DNA from: Tolypeutes matacus
Taxonomy: Eukaryota; Chordata; Mammalia; Cingulata; Chlamyphoridae
Direction: 5' to 3'
Assembly: GCA_026826555.1 (NCBI GenBank)
Contig: JAKSZT010054335.1
Coordinates: 6,133,751-6,197,750, forward strand
DNA: 64,000 nucleotides
A program made the translations under genes and the position numbers. Numbering within the stretch: the first letter of the stretch is position 1; every line of letters starts with the position of its first letter. The notes below the pieces were generated by a model that saw only the letters and a program-made list of their open reading frames with translations, was not told where the DNA came from and made no database searches. Positions 1 to 11,569 of the stretch are shown here, piece by piece.

Positions 1-1750
1 ACTTGAAGCTGGATAATCAGTAATACCTACTGTGAACTGTGTATAATTGGCTTTGAGGGTCACTTAAAGATTTAAACATTAATTTTTAAAGCCATGTCAT
101 GCTTCACAGGTGGGTTTGTTCATGATCGTTGGTAGGACAGCTTCCTTGAGTGTTTCTGCTATTGACTAGTGATATTGCCTTTTAAAATTTTGCTCTACTT
201 ACCAATTTTGACACTATTAAAATTTTTCCAATTTTAGTTCAATGGCCTAATTTGACCAAAGCAGTTCTTTTGTGACATTAGCATTTTGATCCAGTGGCAA
301 GCAGTGACTTATGATAATGAAACCACAGAAGGACTGCAGGAGATCACTGTGACATTTCATGCATGTAAAATTTTGAAAATTTTGAATGCTGAATCTACTC
401 AGACTTTTTCTCAGAAAGTCACTAGGAGTACATACCTCAGTGTTGCTAATCATGCATTTAAATATGGAAATCAATTTATACATATGAATCAGAATATATT
501 TGTATTGTACTATTTCTAGTTTGTCTACATAAATGTATTCTGTAAAAGACATTTTACTAGACAGTTGGCTAAAATTCTTTAAGGAAAGTGTAATCTAAAA
601 CATTTTTGATTTAATTAGTACAATTTTAGTACCCATCAATATTAAATAGGCAAATAGTGTCAATGTAGTTATTGGCTTGCATTTCTCATTGTTTTTCCTT
701 GAGGCTATTATTGGTTGCTGGCCAAGCTGTACTCATTGATTTTTAGCTGTGACATGTTGTTGGAGCAGATCAATTTTACCTCTCGAGATTTGCAAGAGAT
801 AATTTTGAATTTTTCTACCTCATCATCTAATAATTTTATTTTTCTGAGTACTAGAGGGATCCTTTTATCTTGTTGCTCAATTTTGATAAAGGTAACATTT
901 ATTTGTGATGGAAGTTTCACATATTTTGGATAAATTACATTCATAATGTTTTAAATATATCATCATATCATCTTAATGTTAGGACAGAAATGACCATGCC
1001 TCTGTCTATGATGAGAAATCACTGCCGAGTACTATTTGCTCCTGGCCTTGAATGTTGGATATGAGCTCATTGTGCTGTGATTTGGGTTATAGACCTAAAC
1101 AGCTTCTGCTCTTTCATGTGCAATATTTATGTGTGTTGAGCTGTATGACAAGATGCATTTAAATCAAAGCTGAATACATAGTGGATTGTGAACTGAAGTG
1201 ACCTGAGTTCATTTTCGGTTTTCTAAACGCAGGTTTGATTATTCATTGTTGGCACTAAATCTTTGCCTGCAGCCCATGATTTTCCCTCTTCTATTGTTAG
1301 AAGGTTAATACTGTTCTGGAGGTATGGTGCATGTTGCTTAAGATGAAATATGGAGTGCTGGGCAATTTGTTGTAGGGAGCCAAAGTCGTCATTGTTAATT
1401 CCTTTTTAAAAACTGACTAAATGAGAATTTATTTAGGGCACAAGATGGTTTTAGGTTTAGATCAATATTTGAAGTCTGTAACACACCACACCCTCTGGAG
1501 GGACTTAGAGTGATTGTCTTACAAATAAATCACATCCCTAATTTCTTTTTACTTTTGATGTTTGTTACGTTTGTCCTAAGTGTATTATTTTGGTTTTGCA
1601 AAATTTTTATTAATGGTCACATAACCCAACATCAAGAAGAAATACAGTGGTAGACATCATCACTTATTCTTAGACATTTCTGTGTTTATAAAATTACAAA
1701 CCTTTTTTGTACCTGGAAAACTTTACTCTTTCCTTATATACTTAAGCCAT
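1..1750. other. Intronic sequence, nothing recognised
   Basis: AT-rich sequence with only short chance open frames on both strands. I see no splice-flanked coding segment matching ULK4, no clear repeat boundary and no tail. It should lie in the ULK4 intron before the exon at 8541. Confidence 0.5.
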
Positions 1751-1754
1751 ATTT

Positions 1755-2165
1755 CACTTATTTATCGCTGAGTAACAAACCATCCCAAAATGTAGCGGCT
1801 GAAACAAGAACGATACCGCATTTGTTACAAGTCTGTAATTTGGCTGAGCCTTGGTGCGGTTGTGGTCTCCACCCCACGCGTTGTTAGCTGGGGGTGTCTG
1901 ACTTGGGGCTGGAGAATAAACCCTTACGAGGGCTCATTCCTATGAGGGACAGGTTGGTGTGAGCTGTTGGCTGGGAACTAACTAGGGCTGTGGCCTGGGA
2001 GCCTTGGTTGCTTTCTGCGCCTGCCTTTTCAGGCCGCTTGGGCTTGCTCATAGCATAGGGTCTGGCTTCCAAGAGGGGTGTCCCCAGAGAACCTGGCAAA
2101 GCTTCTAATTTGGCTTTAGAAGTCACTCAGTGCCACTTCTACCACCCCTCTCACCACCCTACCCC
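1755..2165 (+). mobile_element. Old ERVL-MaLR-type LTR fragment (MLT1-like)
   Basis: The region starts gctgagtaacaaaccatccc, followed by a GC-richer stretch with ggctgagcc, ctcattcctatgagg and tggctgggaa, the order found in old mammalian MaLR LTRs. Ends are decayed and no target-site duplication was found. Subfamily is uncertain. Confidence 0.55.
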
Positions 2166-2439
2166 TCCCTCTCTACAATCATAATTAGTGTTTGTCATAA
2201 CGAAGAAGGTAAAATTGGTATTGGGTAGATGGAGGTCTTAGTTACAACTATAATTTACTTAAATAATCCCCTATTTTTGAAGTTTAAGATTGTTTCCTGT
2301 TTTTGTTTTTTGTTATAAACAGCACTACCATGAGCATTCTGGTCCATCAAGCTTATTTGTTCTTCACTTTTGTTCATCCCTTTGTTAGGATAAATTTCAT
2401 GAGATATAACAACTGTATATAAGATTTATCCATTTACCA

Positions 2440-3552
2440 TTAAGAAACTAAATATAAGAGCTAAAATCATAAAATTCTCAGAAGAAAACATAAGGTAAAA
2501 ATCTTTAGGACCTTTTACTAGGCAATGGGTTCTTAGATAAAATACCAATCATTACAAGCAGGAAAAGAAAATAAAGATAAATTGGATTTCATCAAACTTC
2601 TGTACATCAAAGAACATTATGAAGAAAGTGAAAAGACAACCTACAGAGATTCAAAATCTTATATCTTATATATCCAGAATATATTAAAAACTACAACTCA
2701 GCAATAAAGAGACAACCCAATTATAAAGTAGGCAAAAGATTTGAAGAGATATTTCTACAAAGAAGATAAACAAGTTGCCAATAAGCACATGAAAAAATGC
2801 TCAACATCATTTGCCATTAGGGAAATGCAAATCAAAACCACAATGAGATACCTCTTCACATGCAGTAGGATGACTATTAAAAAAAAAAAAAAAAGTGTTG
2901 GCAAGTATATGGAGAAATAGGAACTCTCATACATTGCTAGTGGAAATGTAAAATGGTACAGTTTGATTCCTCAAAAAAAATTTAAACATAGAATTACCAT
3001 ATGACCTGGCAGTTCTAGTTAGAGGTAAAAATCCCAAAGAATTGAAAACAGGGACTCAACAGATATTTACATACCCAATGTTTGTAGTAGCATTATTCAC
3101 AACAGTCAAAAAGTGGAAACAACCCAAATACCTATCAACAGATTAATGGATAAATAGAATGTAGTGTCTACATACAATGGAATATTAGTCAGTTATAAAA
3201 AAATCATTGAAGTTGATACATGCTACAGCACATTTGAATCTTGAAGACATCAGGTTGAGTGAAATAAGCCAGAGACAAAAGGACAAATACAGTACAATTC
3301 CACTTATAGTAGGTAACTAGAATAAGCAAAGTCATAGAGATAGAAAGTGATTGCTGGGGAGGTAGGTAATCAGGTGTTACTGCCTAATTGATAAAGAGTT
3401 TCTGTGGGGTGATTAATGAGTTTTGGTAATGGATGGTAGCAGTAGTGGCACAGTTTTGTGAATGTAATTAATGTCATTGATTTGTACCCATGATAATGGT
3501 TAAAGTGGGAGATTTTATGTTGTATATATATTAACACAATAAAAGTTCATTT
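2440..3552 (+). mobile_element. L1 3' end fragment, sense
   Basis: Recognisable L1 ORF2 C-terminal and 3'UTR order: agggaaatgcaaatcaaaac, then ggaaatgtaaaatggtacag, then atggaatattagtcagttat, then the 3'UTR with tttgtacccatgataatgg and an ending near aataaaagttc. The coding part is broken by stops and a 16-base A run at 2879-2894. It is an older mammalian L1M-type copy, 5' truncated. Confidence 0.85.
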
Positions 3553-4614
3553 ACCTATGACCATGCCAACACTGACTACTATCAACTTGCATCTTTGCTA
3601 ATCTGCTTTGCAATAAAATGAATTCTTTCTAAATTCTCATTTCTCTAACTACTACTGAGGGTAAATTTATTTTAATTTTCTTATTGGCTGTTTAGAGTTT
3701 AACTTTTAGAGTAGTTTGCTTGTTCATGTTTTTTTTTTTTTTCCCTGAAGTGTTCACTTATTTCTTATTGATAAGAGTTATTTATACATAAAGATATGAA
3801 TTCTTTGTCAGATGTTTCAAATATATTTTCCAAGATTTTATATTCATTTTGAAGGATATATATTATCATAAGTTTGCTTCACCTCATTTAATTTTTAGCA
3901 ACCTATTCAGGTTCTTTCTAGTTTAAGAAGAAAGTAAGGATATCATTTAATGAATAGTCTGTCCTTTGCCTTTTCTCACAAGTGGTATCTTTTTTTAATT
4001 GTAGAAGAATACATATAATATAAAAATGGCCATTTTAAGCATTTTATGTGTACAATTCAGTGACATTAATTATTTTTACAATGTTGTCCTTCTATCACCA
4101 CCTTCCATTCCATCAAGTGGTATTTTTCCATTGTGCACCCCGTCCCCTGCCCCCCAGGCCCTGCTAACCTCTACTACTCTAGGTTTTGGCTCTGTGAATT
4201 TGCCTATCTTAGATATTTCTTGTAGAATACTTTCACTTTTGTGTTTGTGTTATTTCACGCAAGATGGTGTCTTCAAGGTTCGTCATGTTATATCAGAATT
4301 TCATTCCTTTTTATGGTTGAATAATATTCCATTGTATTATGTATACACTATATTTTGTTTATCCATCTATCTGTTGATGGACACTTGGGTTGTTTTCACA
4401 TTTTGGCTATTGTGAATAATGGTGCTATGAATATTGGTGCACAAATATCTCTTCAAATCCCTGCTTTCAATTCTTTTGGGTATATTCCTTTGTACCATAC
4501 TGGGTCATATGGTAGTTCTGTTTAACTGTTTGAGGAACTACCAAACTGCTACAGCAGCTACAGCATTTTACATTTTCACCATAATGCACGAGAGTTATTC
4601 TCTTTTGCCAACCC

Positions 4615-4673
<59 letters not shown>

Positions 4674-4862
4674 TCTATTTATTTATCTATTTATCTATCT
4701 ATCTATCTATTTATTTATTTATATATTTATTTATATATATATTTATTTATATATTTATTTATTTATATATTTATTTATTCATTTATTTATTTATTTATAT
4801 ATATTTATATATTTATATATTTATTTATATATTTATTTATATATTTATATATATATATATAT
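4615..4862 (+). repeat. (TTTA)n/(TATA) microsatellite, about 250 bp
   Basis: Long imperfect ttta tetranucleotide array with tcta interruptions that passes into tata/atat at its right end. It sits inside the antisense L1, between the ORF2 segments tgccaacccttattt and gtcatcctagtcggtg. It produces a low-complexity open frame of Ile, Tyr, Leu and Phe that is not a gene. Confidence 0.95.
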
Positions 4863-5104
4863 AGTAATAGTCATCCTAGTCGGTGTGAAGTGGTACCTCA
4901 TTGTGGTTTTGATTTTCATTTCCCTAATGGTTAATATGTTGAGCATCTTTTCATGTGCTTATTAGCCATTTGTATATCTTCTTGGAGCAATGTCTATCAA
5001 GCTTTTTGCCCATTTTTCAGTTGAGTTGTTCGTCTTTTTCTTGTTGAGTTGTAGGAGTTCTTTATAAATTCTAGATAATAAACCCTTATAAGATATATGA
5101 TTAG

Positions 5105-5265
5105 GGAAGCGGCTGTGGCTCAATCAGTGGGGCTCCCGTTTACCATATGGGAGGACCCGGGTTCGGTTCCCGGGGCCTCCTGGTGTGGTTGGCTGACCCA
5201 GTGAGCATAAGCAGCAAGGGGGGGATAAATGAATAAATAAATAAAATCTTAAAAAAAAAAAAAAA
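5105..5265 (+). mobile_element. DAS-type tRNA-derived SINE, sense
   Basis: The head is tRNA-like with an A-box-like tggctcaatcagtgg and a B-box-like gggttcggttcccgg (RNA polymerase III internal promoter), then a short body and an A-rich tail (aataaataaataaaatctt plus 16 A). It is flanked by a perfect 14-bp target-site duplication agatatatgattag at 5091-5104 and 5266-5279, which fixes both ends. It is inserted in the antisense L1. Confidence 0.95.
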
Positions 5266-5814
5266 AGATATATGATTAGCAATTATTTTCTTCCATTCTA
5301 TAGGTTTTCATCTCCCATTCTAAAGGTATTTCTTTTTTGACAATATCCTTTGATGCCCAAAAGTATTTAATTTTGATGAATTCCAATTTATCTTTTTTTT
5401 TTGGTATTAAATCTAACAATCCATTGCCTAATAACAATATCATAAAGATATTTCCCTACCTTGCAAGAGTTTTATAGTTTTAGCTCTTATATTTAGGTCT
5501 TTGATCCATTCTGAGTTAGCTTTTATATATGGTGTGAGGTGGGGGTCCACTTTCATTCTTTTACATGTGGATATCCAGCTGTGCCAGCACTGTTTATTGA
5601 AGAGAGTATTCTTTCCTCATTGAGTGGACTTGGCACCCTTGTCTGTCCTGCCCCCCCCCCCTTTTTTTTTGCTAAAGTCAGCCTTATATACTGTGTTTAT
5701 TTTCCTTTTTCTATTGTTTTATTTGTCTTTTCCATAACAATATTAAAAAATGTAATTATTGTAACTTTATTATATTTTTTCAATATTTGGGCAAATCCTT
5801 CAATCATATCAAGC

Positions 5815-5960
5815 CTATGAGATGTGCAAGTGTGATCATCTCTGCTTGATTTTCTAGTTGAGGAAACTTAATCACAGAGGTTAAATATTTTGTCAAGAAA
5901 TGTGATATTTTTACTCATGCTTTCCTGACTCCAGATTCTAAAACTCCATTTTTAAAATGC
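5815..5960 (+). mobile_element. MIR SINE fragment
   Basis: Contains the MIR core order in sense: gttgaggaaacttaatcaca, gaggttaaatattttgtcaa, then the end ctgactccagattctaaaac. It is an ancient mammalian tRNA-derived SINE and strongly diverged. Confidence 0.7.
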
Positions 5961-6180
5961 TCCTGTATTACTTAATAAAAATCTATAGTTTTCTTTGTAT
6001 AAGCCATACATTTCTTTTTTACACTTTTTTACACTGATTTGTTGCTATTTGTGAAGGGGATTGTTTTTTGTTTTTTTTTTTCCCATTACTTATTATAAGT
6101 GAAAACTATAGAGTTTTCAATCTTTATTTTTTGCTGAACCACTTTACTAGGCAACCAAAAAAAGAAAGAGAAAACACCAT

Positions 6181-6537
6181 TTTTTTTTTTTTAAGATTTT
6201 AAAAATTTATTTATCTCTCCCCCGTCCCTGTTGTTTGTGCTCACTGTGTCTGTTCGTTGTGTGCTCATCTTCCTTTTTAGGAAGCACTTGGAACTGAACC
6301 CAAAACCTCCCATGTGGGAGGGAGGCACCCAATTGCTTGAGCCACCTTCTCTCCCTGCTTTGTGGTATCTCTCGTTATGTTTTCCTCCTTGAGTCTCTTA
6401 TTGTGTCATCTTGCTGTGTCAGTCCATCACGTCAGCTCACTGTCTTCCTTGTCTTCTTTAGAGGCACTGGGAACTGAACCCGGGACCTCCCATGTAGTAG
6501 GCGGGAACTGAATCACTTGAGCTACATCTGCTTCCCC
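6181..6537 (-). mobile_element. DAS-type dimeric SINE, antisense
   Basis: Two tRNA-like units in tandem, read from the minus strand. B-box complements lie at about 6470-6485 (gggaactgaacccgggacct) and about 6290-6305 (ggaactgaacccaaaacctc). The T run at 6181-6192 is the tail. No clear target-site duplication was seen. It is immediately followed by another SINE at 6552. Confidence 0.9.
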
Positions 6538-6551
6538 ACCAGTTGTATTTT

Positions 6552-6999
6552 ATTTTATTTTTTAAGATCTTATTTATTTTACTTTTATCCCTTTTTACCC
6601 CCACTTCTCCCCCGTTTTTGCTGTTTTTGTGTCCATTCACTGGGCAATTCTCTGTGTCTGTTTCCTGCCCTCTCCTTCATCCTTCTGCCTTCACTGGAAT
6701 TCCATCCTGGGACCCTCCAATGTGGAAGAGAGGCATCCTACCACCTGTGCCCCCTTAGTTCCTGGTCTTTCGGCGTGTATCATCTTGGCTCTCCCTTGTG
6801 TCACTCTCCTGTTACGTCATCATATTGCTGTGTGGCTTGGGGTGCCTGGTGGCTCACCCACTTGCGGGGCCTGGTGGCCTGCGCGCCTCTATATTTTTCT
6901 TTATTTTTCCTGGGAGGTCCAGGGATAGAACCCAGTTCCCTTCATATGGGAGATGGACGCCCAACCATTTGCGCCACATCAGCACCCACTCCCCCAAAA
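6552..6999 (-). mobile_element. DAS-type dimeric SINE, long form, antisense
   Basis: A long dimer of about 448 bp. One tRNA-like unit lies at about 6895-6985 (gggatagaacccagttccct), then a GC-rich spacer, then a second tRNA-related part containing tgggaccctccaatgtgg, and the distal end with ctgtgtctgtttcctgccct. Short flanking repeats tgtatttt at 6544-6551 and 7000-7007 are consistent with a target-site duplication. The same long form occurs at 14927-15381 and 30508-30970. Confidence 0.88.
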
Positions 7000-7399
7000 T
7001 GTATTTTTAGCATAATTTTTTTGGACCTGAATTTGTAAGCACATCTGGATACTTAAGAATGTTTATTTTTAGTATAAAATTGAATAAAATGTATTTTAAT
7101 ATGTATCATCTTTGTTTCAAAGAGTGCTTAAATATCATTTGTAAATTTGTATATTTTTAACTTATATACTTTTTCATTTCATGGTTTCTTATTCCTTATA
7201 CCAAAATCTTATGAAACACTCTTTGTCAGAGAGATTTAAATAGGTTTTTCTTCTTTCCTTGCCATGAATCCTTCTGTAGTATCTCATAAGTTAGAATAAG
7301 GAGTGAGTTATCTTCTTCATAAAACTTTGAATACTTTAAAGTGAGTTATATTAGGCTTTCTAGGAAGCTTTTTCTTTAAATTTACAATCACTTATGGTC

Positions 7400-7790
7400 T
7401 TGAATACCAGAAATTAGACATTTGAATAAAATGCAAAAGACTGATAAGAACAACGGTTGGTGAGGATATGGAGTATCTGCAGCATTCGTATAGTGGTGGA
7501 GTCATTTTGGAAAACTGTTAGGGAGTATCTCCTACAGCCCAACAGATGCCTAGTTCTTGACCTAGTGATTCTACTCCTAGGTATATCCCAAGAGACGTGA
7601 CTATATTCACAAAGACGTGTACAAATAGCCATAGCAGTTTACTCATAATAGTCCCAAATTCTAAACAATCCAAATGTTTAACAGTAGAATGGAGACATAA
7701 ATTGTATGTTTATACTGTAGAATGAACAGCAATAATAACTATAGCTACACATTACTCAGATCACTTTCATACCATTATATTGAAGCCAGG
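7400..7790 (+). mobile_element. Old L1 fragment, sense
   Basis: Weak but ordered similarity to the end of L1 ORF2: ttggtgaggatatggagtat, cctagtgattctactcctag, tatatcccaagagacgtg, then cccaaattctaaacaatcca. Diverged and truncated at both ends. The 7010-7400 interval before it is AT-rich with nothing recognised. Confidence 0.6.
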
Positions 7791-7799
7791 CAAATGCGT

Positions 7800-8485
7800 T
7801 CCCTCTTTTCTAATTTTTTTATATTTTTGACTTTTTATTCACTTTTTTTCTTGATTAATTTAGATAGTCATTTATCTATTTTATTGATATATTTTAAAGA
7901 TACATTTTGATTTATTGTTTTTCTGTTTTTCAGTTTCCTACCTCATTATTTTCTTCTCCCATCCTTCTTATTTTCTTCCTTTTGTTTCAGTTTAGTTGAC
8001 TTTGTTCTTTTTCCAGCTTTTTTTTTTTTGCAATTGTGAATGGTGGCCTTTAGCATTTTAAAGTATTCTTTGTCTTATTTACTTCTTTTTGGTCTAAATT
8101 CTACCTTGTTGGATATCAGGAACACACTCCCTGTTTTCATTTTTGCTTGAGTTTGCCTGATATATATCTTCATATATTATTACCTAAAAATTTTATATTC
8201 AATACAGTGTACTTTTTTGGTGTACACTTCTGTGAGGTTTAGCACATACATGGACTGGAGGCCCCACCTCCACAGGAAGGGCACGGAACAATTCCATTAC
8301 TCCGTAGAACGCCCTTTGTCACCAAACCCTCTCCCACCCCAGACCCTGGCAAGCACTGATCTCTTCTCTGTCCCTATAGCATTTCCTTTTCTGGAATGTC
8401 ATATAAATGGGGTCATATTGTACATAGCTGATATTTTATTTCCTGGCATTTGTTTGATTATTAGAGTCTATTTAACCTGATAGTT
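7800..8485 (-). mobile_element. Old L1 fragments, antisense
   Basis: T-rich antisense ORF2-like text (about 7800-8160), then a 3'-end-like segment with ttctggaatgtcatataaat at 8390 followed by ggggtcatattgtac, typical of antisense L1M 3' ends. The order suggests two separate old fragments. The right end lies about 55 bp before the ULK4 exon. Confidence 0.55.
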
Positions 8486-8540
8486 GAGACTGCCCATTTA
8501 TTTCATGTTTTCTGAAAAAATTTTTTAATCTCTTCTGCAG

Positions 8541-8668
8541 GATTTTGTCTCCACAATTATCCGTTTATTTGACAGCCCTTCAACTTCCATTCGCGCAAAA
8601 GCCTTCCTGGTTCTTTTGTATATTTTGATTCATAACCGCGAGATGTTGCTACTCAGTTGCCAAGCAAG
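8541..8668 (+). CDS. ULK4: ULK4 internal exon (first of six in window)
   Basis: Internal coding exon of the Unc-51-like pseudokinase ULK4. The plus strand reads in frame from the first base with 42 codons plus two bases and includes FDSPSTSIRAKAFLVLLYIL and HNREMLLLSCQA, an alpha-helical armadillo/HEAT-like stretch that I recognise as ULK4 C-terminal to the kinase-like domain. The acceptor is a pyrimidine run ending tcttctgcag and the donor is AAG|gtatga. The exon ends after two bases of an Arg codon, which the exon at 50911 completes with g, so the phase fits across 42 kb. ULK4 is a catalytically weak or inactive kinase linked to ciliary motility, neurite growth and microtubules; that role is family knowledge and is not visible here. 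Earlier exons lie left of the window. Identification rests on recalled similarity, not a search. Confidence 0.93.
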
Positions 8669-8744
8669 GTATGATATTTTCTTATGGTTTCATTAAAAAC
8701 TTCAATTTGGTTCCTCTTTTATTAGTATTTTTAAAATACCTTGT

Positions 8745-9035
8745 TTTTTTTATTAGAGAAATTGTAGGTTTACAGAAAAACCATGCAGAAAATATAGAAT
8801 TCCCACCTAACCCTGTACACATGCAGGGTTCCCTATTTGCATTGTGTGGTACCTTTATTACAGTTGATGAAACGATACTATGTAATATATAGATAATATA
8901 ATTATTATAATTATACTAGTAACTGTAGTCCCTAGTCCAAGGTTCACTGTATTGTGCAGTCCTATGTTTTTTTAAAAATTTTTATTCTAGTATCGTATAT
9001 ACAACCTAAAATTTACTCTTTAAACCATATTTAAA
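8745..9035 (-). mobile_element. L1 3'UTR fragment, antisense, beside ULK4 exon
   Basis: Contains attagagaaattgtaggttt acagaaaaacc and gaattcccacctaaccctgt, the antisense layout of an L1 3'UTR as also seen at 14.7 and 55.0 kb. It begins about 77 bp after the ULK4 exon donor. Ends are not sharp. Confidence 0.6.
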
Positions 9036-9039
9036 TATA

Positions 9040-9590
9040 TTTAATTGCCTTTCATAGGGCATTTCTTGGCTTCTTATGTACCTGATTTAAAAATTTTTTT
9101 TTTCTAGATTTTCAGAATTTTAATATTTTACTGGAACCTCAGAAACCTGGTACTGAAGCAGGGTAGGCAATCCAGGGAAGGATGCTAAACTTGGTTCCGG
9201 TTTGTGCCTTTGGGAGGCATTCTTGCTGAAGTGGTTTGGTTGTGTTTTTCCTTGTTGTGAAGACTGTGGAAAGAGTTGCTAAAGGCTGGGGAGGGGCAGC
9301 CTGGTGGAGTAGAGGAAGGAGTAGGGCAGGGCTCAGGAGGCCTGTGGTCTGGTATCCCACACCCTCTCTGGGTTTCAACTTGTTCCTCTTAAAGGAGAAC
9401 CTGTGCTGTATGCACCCTAAGTTCTCCATTCTGTGATGCTTTATGATTAACATCTTCTTAACTGTCTGGTCCATGCCCCATGTGCCATTGAAGCTCAGCT
9501 GATCCCTGAAAGTCTGGTTTAATGTCTCTTTCCAGATCCTGATATGTATTTGTAGAATATTGAGTAGAGCTGGAAGTGCTAGATTGTTCT
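9040..9590. other. Intronic sequence, nothing recognised
   Basis: Mixed-composition sequence with short open frames in both strands and no tail, terminal repeat or splice-framed coding segment that I recognise. Confidence 0.45.
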
Positions 9591-9593
9591 AGG

Positions 9594-9850
9594 ATTAGGA
9601 GTTGACAGCCTTTTTCTGTAACTGGCCAGAAAGTAAATATTTTAGGCTTCGGAGATCAAAAGGCAAAACTGAAGATATTATTATGTATATAATTAGAGAG
9701 AACAAATTTCGACAATTTTTTAAATTGACAATTGAAAATATAATAATTGAACACTTTGTATTTTGCTAATACAGATCTAATAAGAATAGAATTCTTTTCT
9801 TGGGGAGGATAACATTTTGTTTTATTGGGGCTCAAAGTTAGGGTCTGCAT
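9594..9850 (+). mobile_element. hAT-Charlie-like DNA transposon fragment (MER1 type)
   Basis: Starts gattaggagttgacagcctt tttctgtaactggcc, then cagaaagtaaatattttagg, the opening of MER1-group non-autonomous hAT elements. The internal part and distal end are decayed, and no 8-bp duplication could be assigned. Confidence 0.6.
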
Positions 9851-9859
9851 CATAAATCT

Positions 9860-10480
9860 GTTGCAAATGTTCGTCTGTTAATGCTCATCTGCTCTGAGAT
9901 TTTGCGTATTTCCTCTTTGAAAATGTTCACACAGGTAAGTACTGTCAACTGCCAATAACAGTCCACCACCCATCAGCATATGATTTTAATTGTGCATATT
10001 CATTGATTGGCAGGCATTTGTGGAATTCTATTAGATTCTTCTCTTAATACTTGTCTTTTAGCACACCATTACATTGCAGCTGAATCACCTCCCACTGAAG
10101 GGCAGGTGGAAGCTGCGAGCCTTCCTTTCCCATCTCTCAAGGATCACTGGCGTTTGTTGTTTTTTGTTTAGTGTCTTGAAAACCACTGTCATATATTCTT
10201 GTCAATTTTTTGGTTGTTTTAGAAGGGAGGGTGAACCTTCTCCCTGTTAGTAAATTTTGGCTGGAACTGGAAATCACCCTCATCTATTTAATTTTAATAG
10301 CCTTGCCACTGGCTCTGCTGCCTCTAATCTCTTTGTGTCTACTGTCCGTTTCCATGAGGACAGCTAAAGCAGTTTTTCAGCAGCTGTTCTTCCATCATTT
10401 CTTGAGCTCACAGTTTGGTCTCAGTATCTCAACCCAGAGCCTCTTAAATGGTGTGAACCAGCGTTTATTTCTTCCCTCCA
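9860..10480. other. Intronic sequence, nothing recognised
   Basis: No repeat landmarks or ULK4-like exon. A plus-strand open frame (10210-10530) is hydrophobic, lacks splice support, and runs into the L2 fragment. Confidence 0.45.
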
Positions 10481-10800
10481 CAGACTCCTCTCATTATGTC
10501 CTTGCCTTGGCTTCTCCTGCCACGACCTAGCCCCTGCCCACCTCTGCGTCCTTGCCTTCTGTGGCTCTTCTCTCTGCTCGCCCTTGCTCCATGTGCTGCT
10601 GCTCTTGAGCACTCCTCACCTGTTCCACCCCTGCCGGGCTTCTCCCAGCTGCCATTCTCTGCACCTGCAACACTCTTCCCCAGATGCTTGCCTGGCTGGT
10701 TCCTGCTGGGCTGCTGGTCTCTGTCGATGAAGCGTTACCTCTTCTGAGTGCCACTCTGATTTCCCCTTCAAAATATCCCCATAACCCCAATTACAGATGC
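10480..10800 (+). mobile_element. L2 (LINE-2) 3' fragment, sense
   Basis: Ordered L2 landmarks: cttgccttggcttctcctgc, tgcacctgcaacactcttcc, ccagatgcttgcctggct, then agcgttacctcttctgagtg. L2 copies are ancient and this one is diverged. Confidence 0.7.
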
Positions 10801-11565
10801 TCTTTAACTGGGGAGACCTAAACCATTCAGACCTTCAGAGCCAGGGCCCTGGAGCATTTGGTCCTCCATGGCACTTGCTGTGACTTCCAGGGCCCTGAAT
10901 GAATATTTAGTGACTTCAGCAGTGGTGAGAAGATGGTGGTCTGAATGCACATCCCTGACCCTGACTTCTCCTCTGCTCTCTCTCTGGAGTAACGCAGTGA
11001 GCAGGTGAGTGTAGAGAGGGCCTTGAAGGTGAGGCATAGCCTCACGGGAGAGAGGAGGGAGGCTCCGTTCTTCTTACACTGTGGAGCAGCCAGCAGAGCT
11101 AGGGCAGAGGTGATGGCCCTGTCCTCAAAACTTGGTGAATACTGGATCTGGGCTTTCACAGGGTCCAACATGCAGCTGCTGGTGCATCCCCAAAGGGATG
11201 TGCATCCTTGCTCTTGTGGGCCGTTGCTGCTGGGGGAGGCAGCCCAGGTCCCAGGATGCCTGGAGCAGCACTGTCCTGGTGGGCCCGCTATTGCCTCACC
11301 TTCCTGCATTTGAGAACGGCTCCCGCTCGCTGGGTGCCTCTTTGCCACAGTCTGTCCAGACCACGTGCTAAGAGGTGATGGGATCACGTGTAGGCAGAGA
11401 TACAGCCCATTGAGGGGGAGACAGTATTCAAAGGAGGAAGGACCAGAATAACATGCACCTGTTCATGATACAGAACTAATGAAGAGACAGCTAAGAACTT
11501 TTACAATCAAGCAAAGAAAACTCTTATGGAGAGGTAATTAAATTTTAAAAAAATTGTTTTTTTAG
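10801..11565. other. GC-richer intronic stretch, unassigned
   Basis: Local GC is higher than in neighbouring DNA. It holds overlapping open frames on both strands (the longest is 186 codons on the minus strand, 10827-11387). I recognise no domain, no splice framing and no repeat. An enhancer-like or decayed repeat origin is possible but unsupported. Confidence 0.4.
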
Positions 11566-11569
11566 ATAA

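Larger units (their letters stand above)
3660..5640 (-). mobile_element. L1 fragments, antisense (3'UTR and ORF2 end)
   Basis: The reverse complement of an L1 3' end runs from about 3985, with hallmark strings gaataatattccattgtatt (4319), gtgaagtggtacctcattgt (about 4886) and catctttt(c)atgtgcttatt (about 4945). It is interrupted by a (TTTA)n tract and a DAS SINE, then continues to about 5640 (gtgaggtgggggtccacttt). A shorter antisense L1 piece precedes it at 3660-3985. Confidence 0.85.

Noticed and set aside
4434..4934. 166-codon frame rich in Ile, Tyr, Leu and Phe resembling a membrane protein
   Set aside because: It is the direct translation of the (TTTA)n array and flanking antisense L1.
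5105..5180. Possible functional tRNA gene
   Set aside because: A-box and B-box-like parts exist, but the unit is followed by a SINE body and poly(A) and flanked by a target-site duplication, so it is a retroposed SINE.
10827..11387. 186-codon minus-strand open frame in a GC-rich patch
   Set aside because: It overlaps several open frames on both strands, has no recognisable domain, no splice framing, and high GC makes long chance frames likely.
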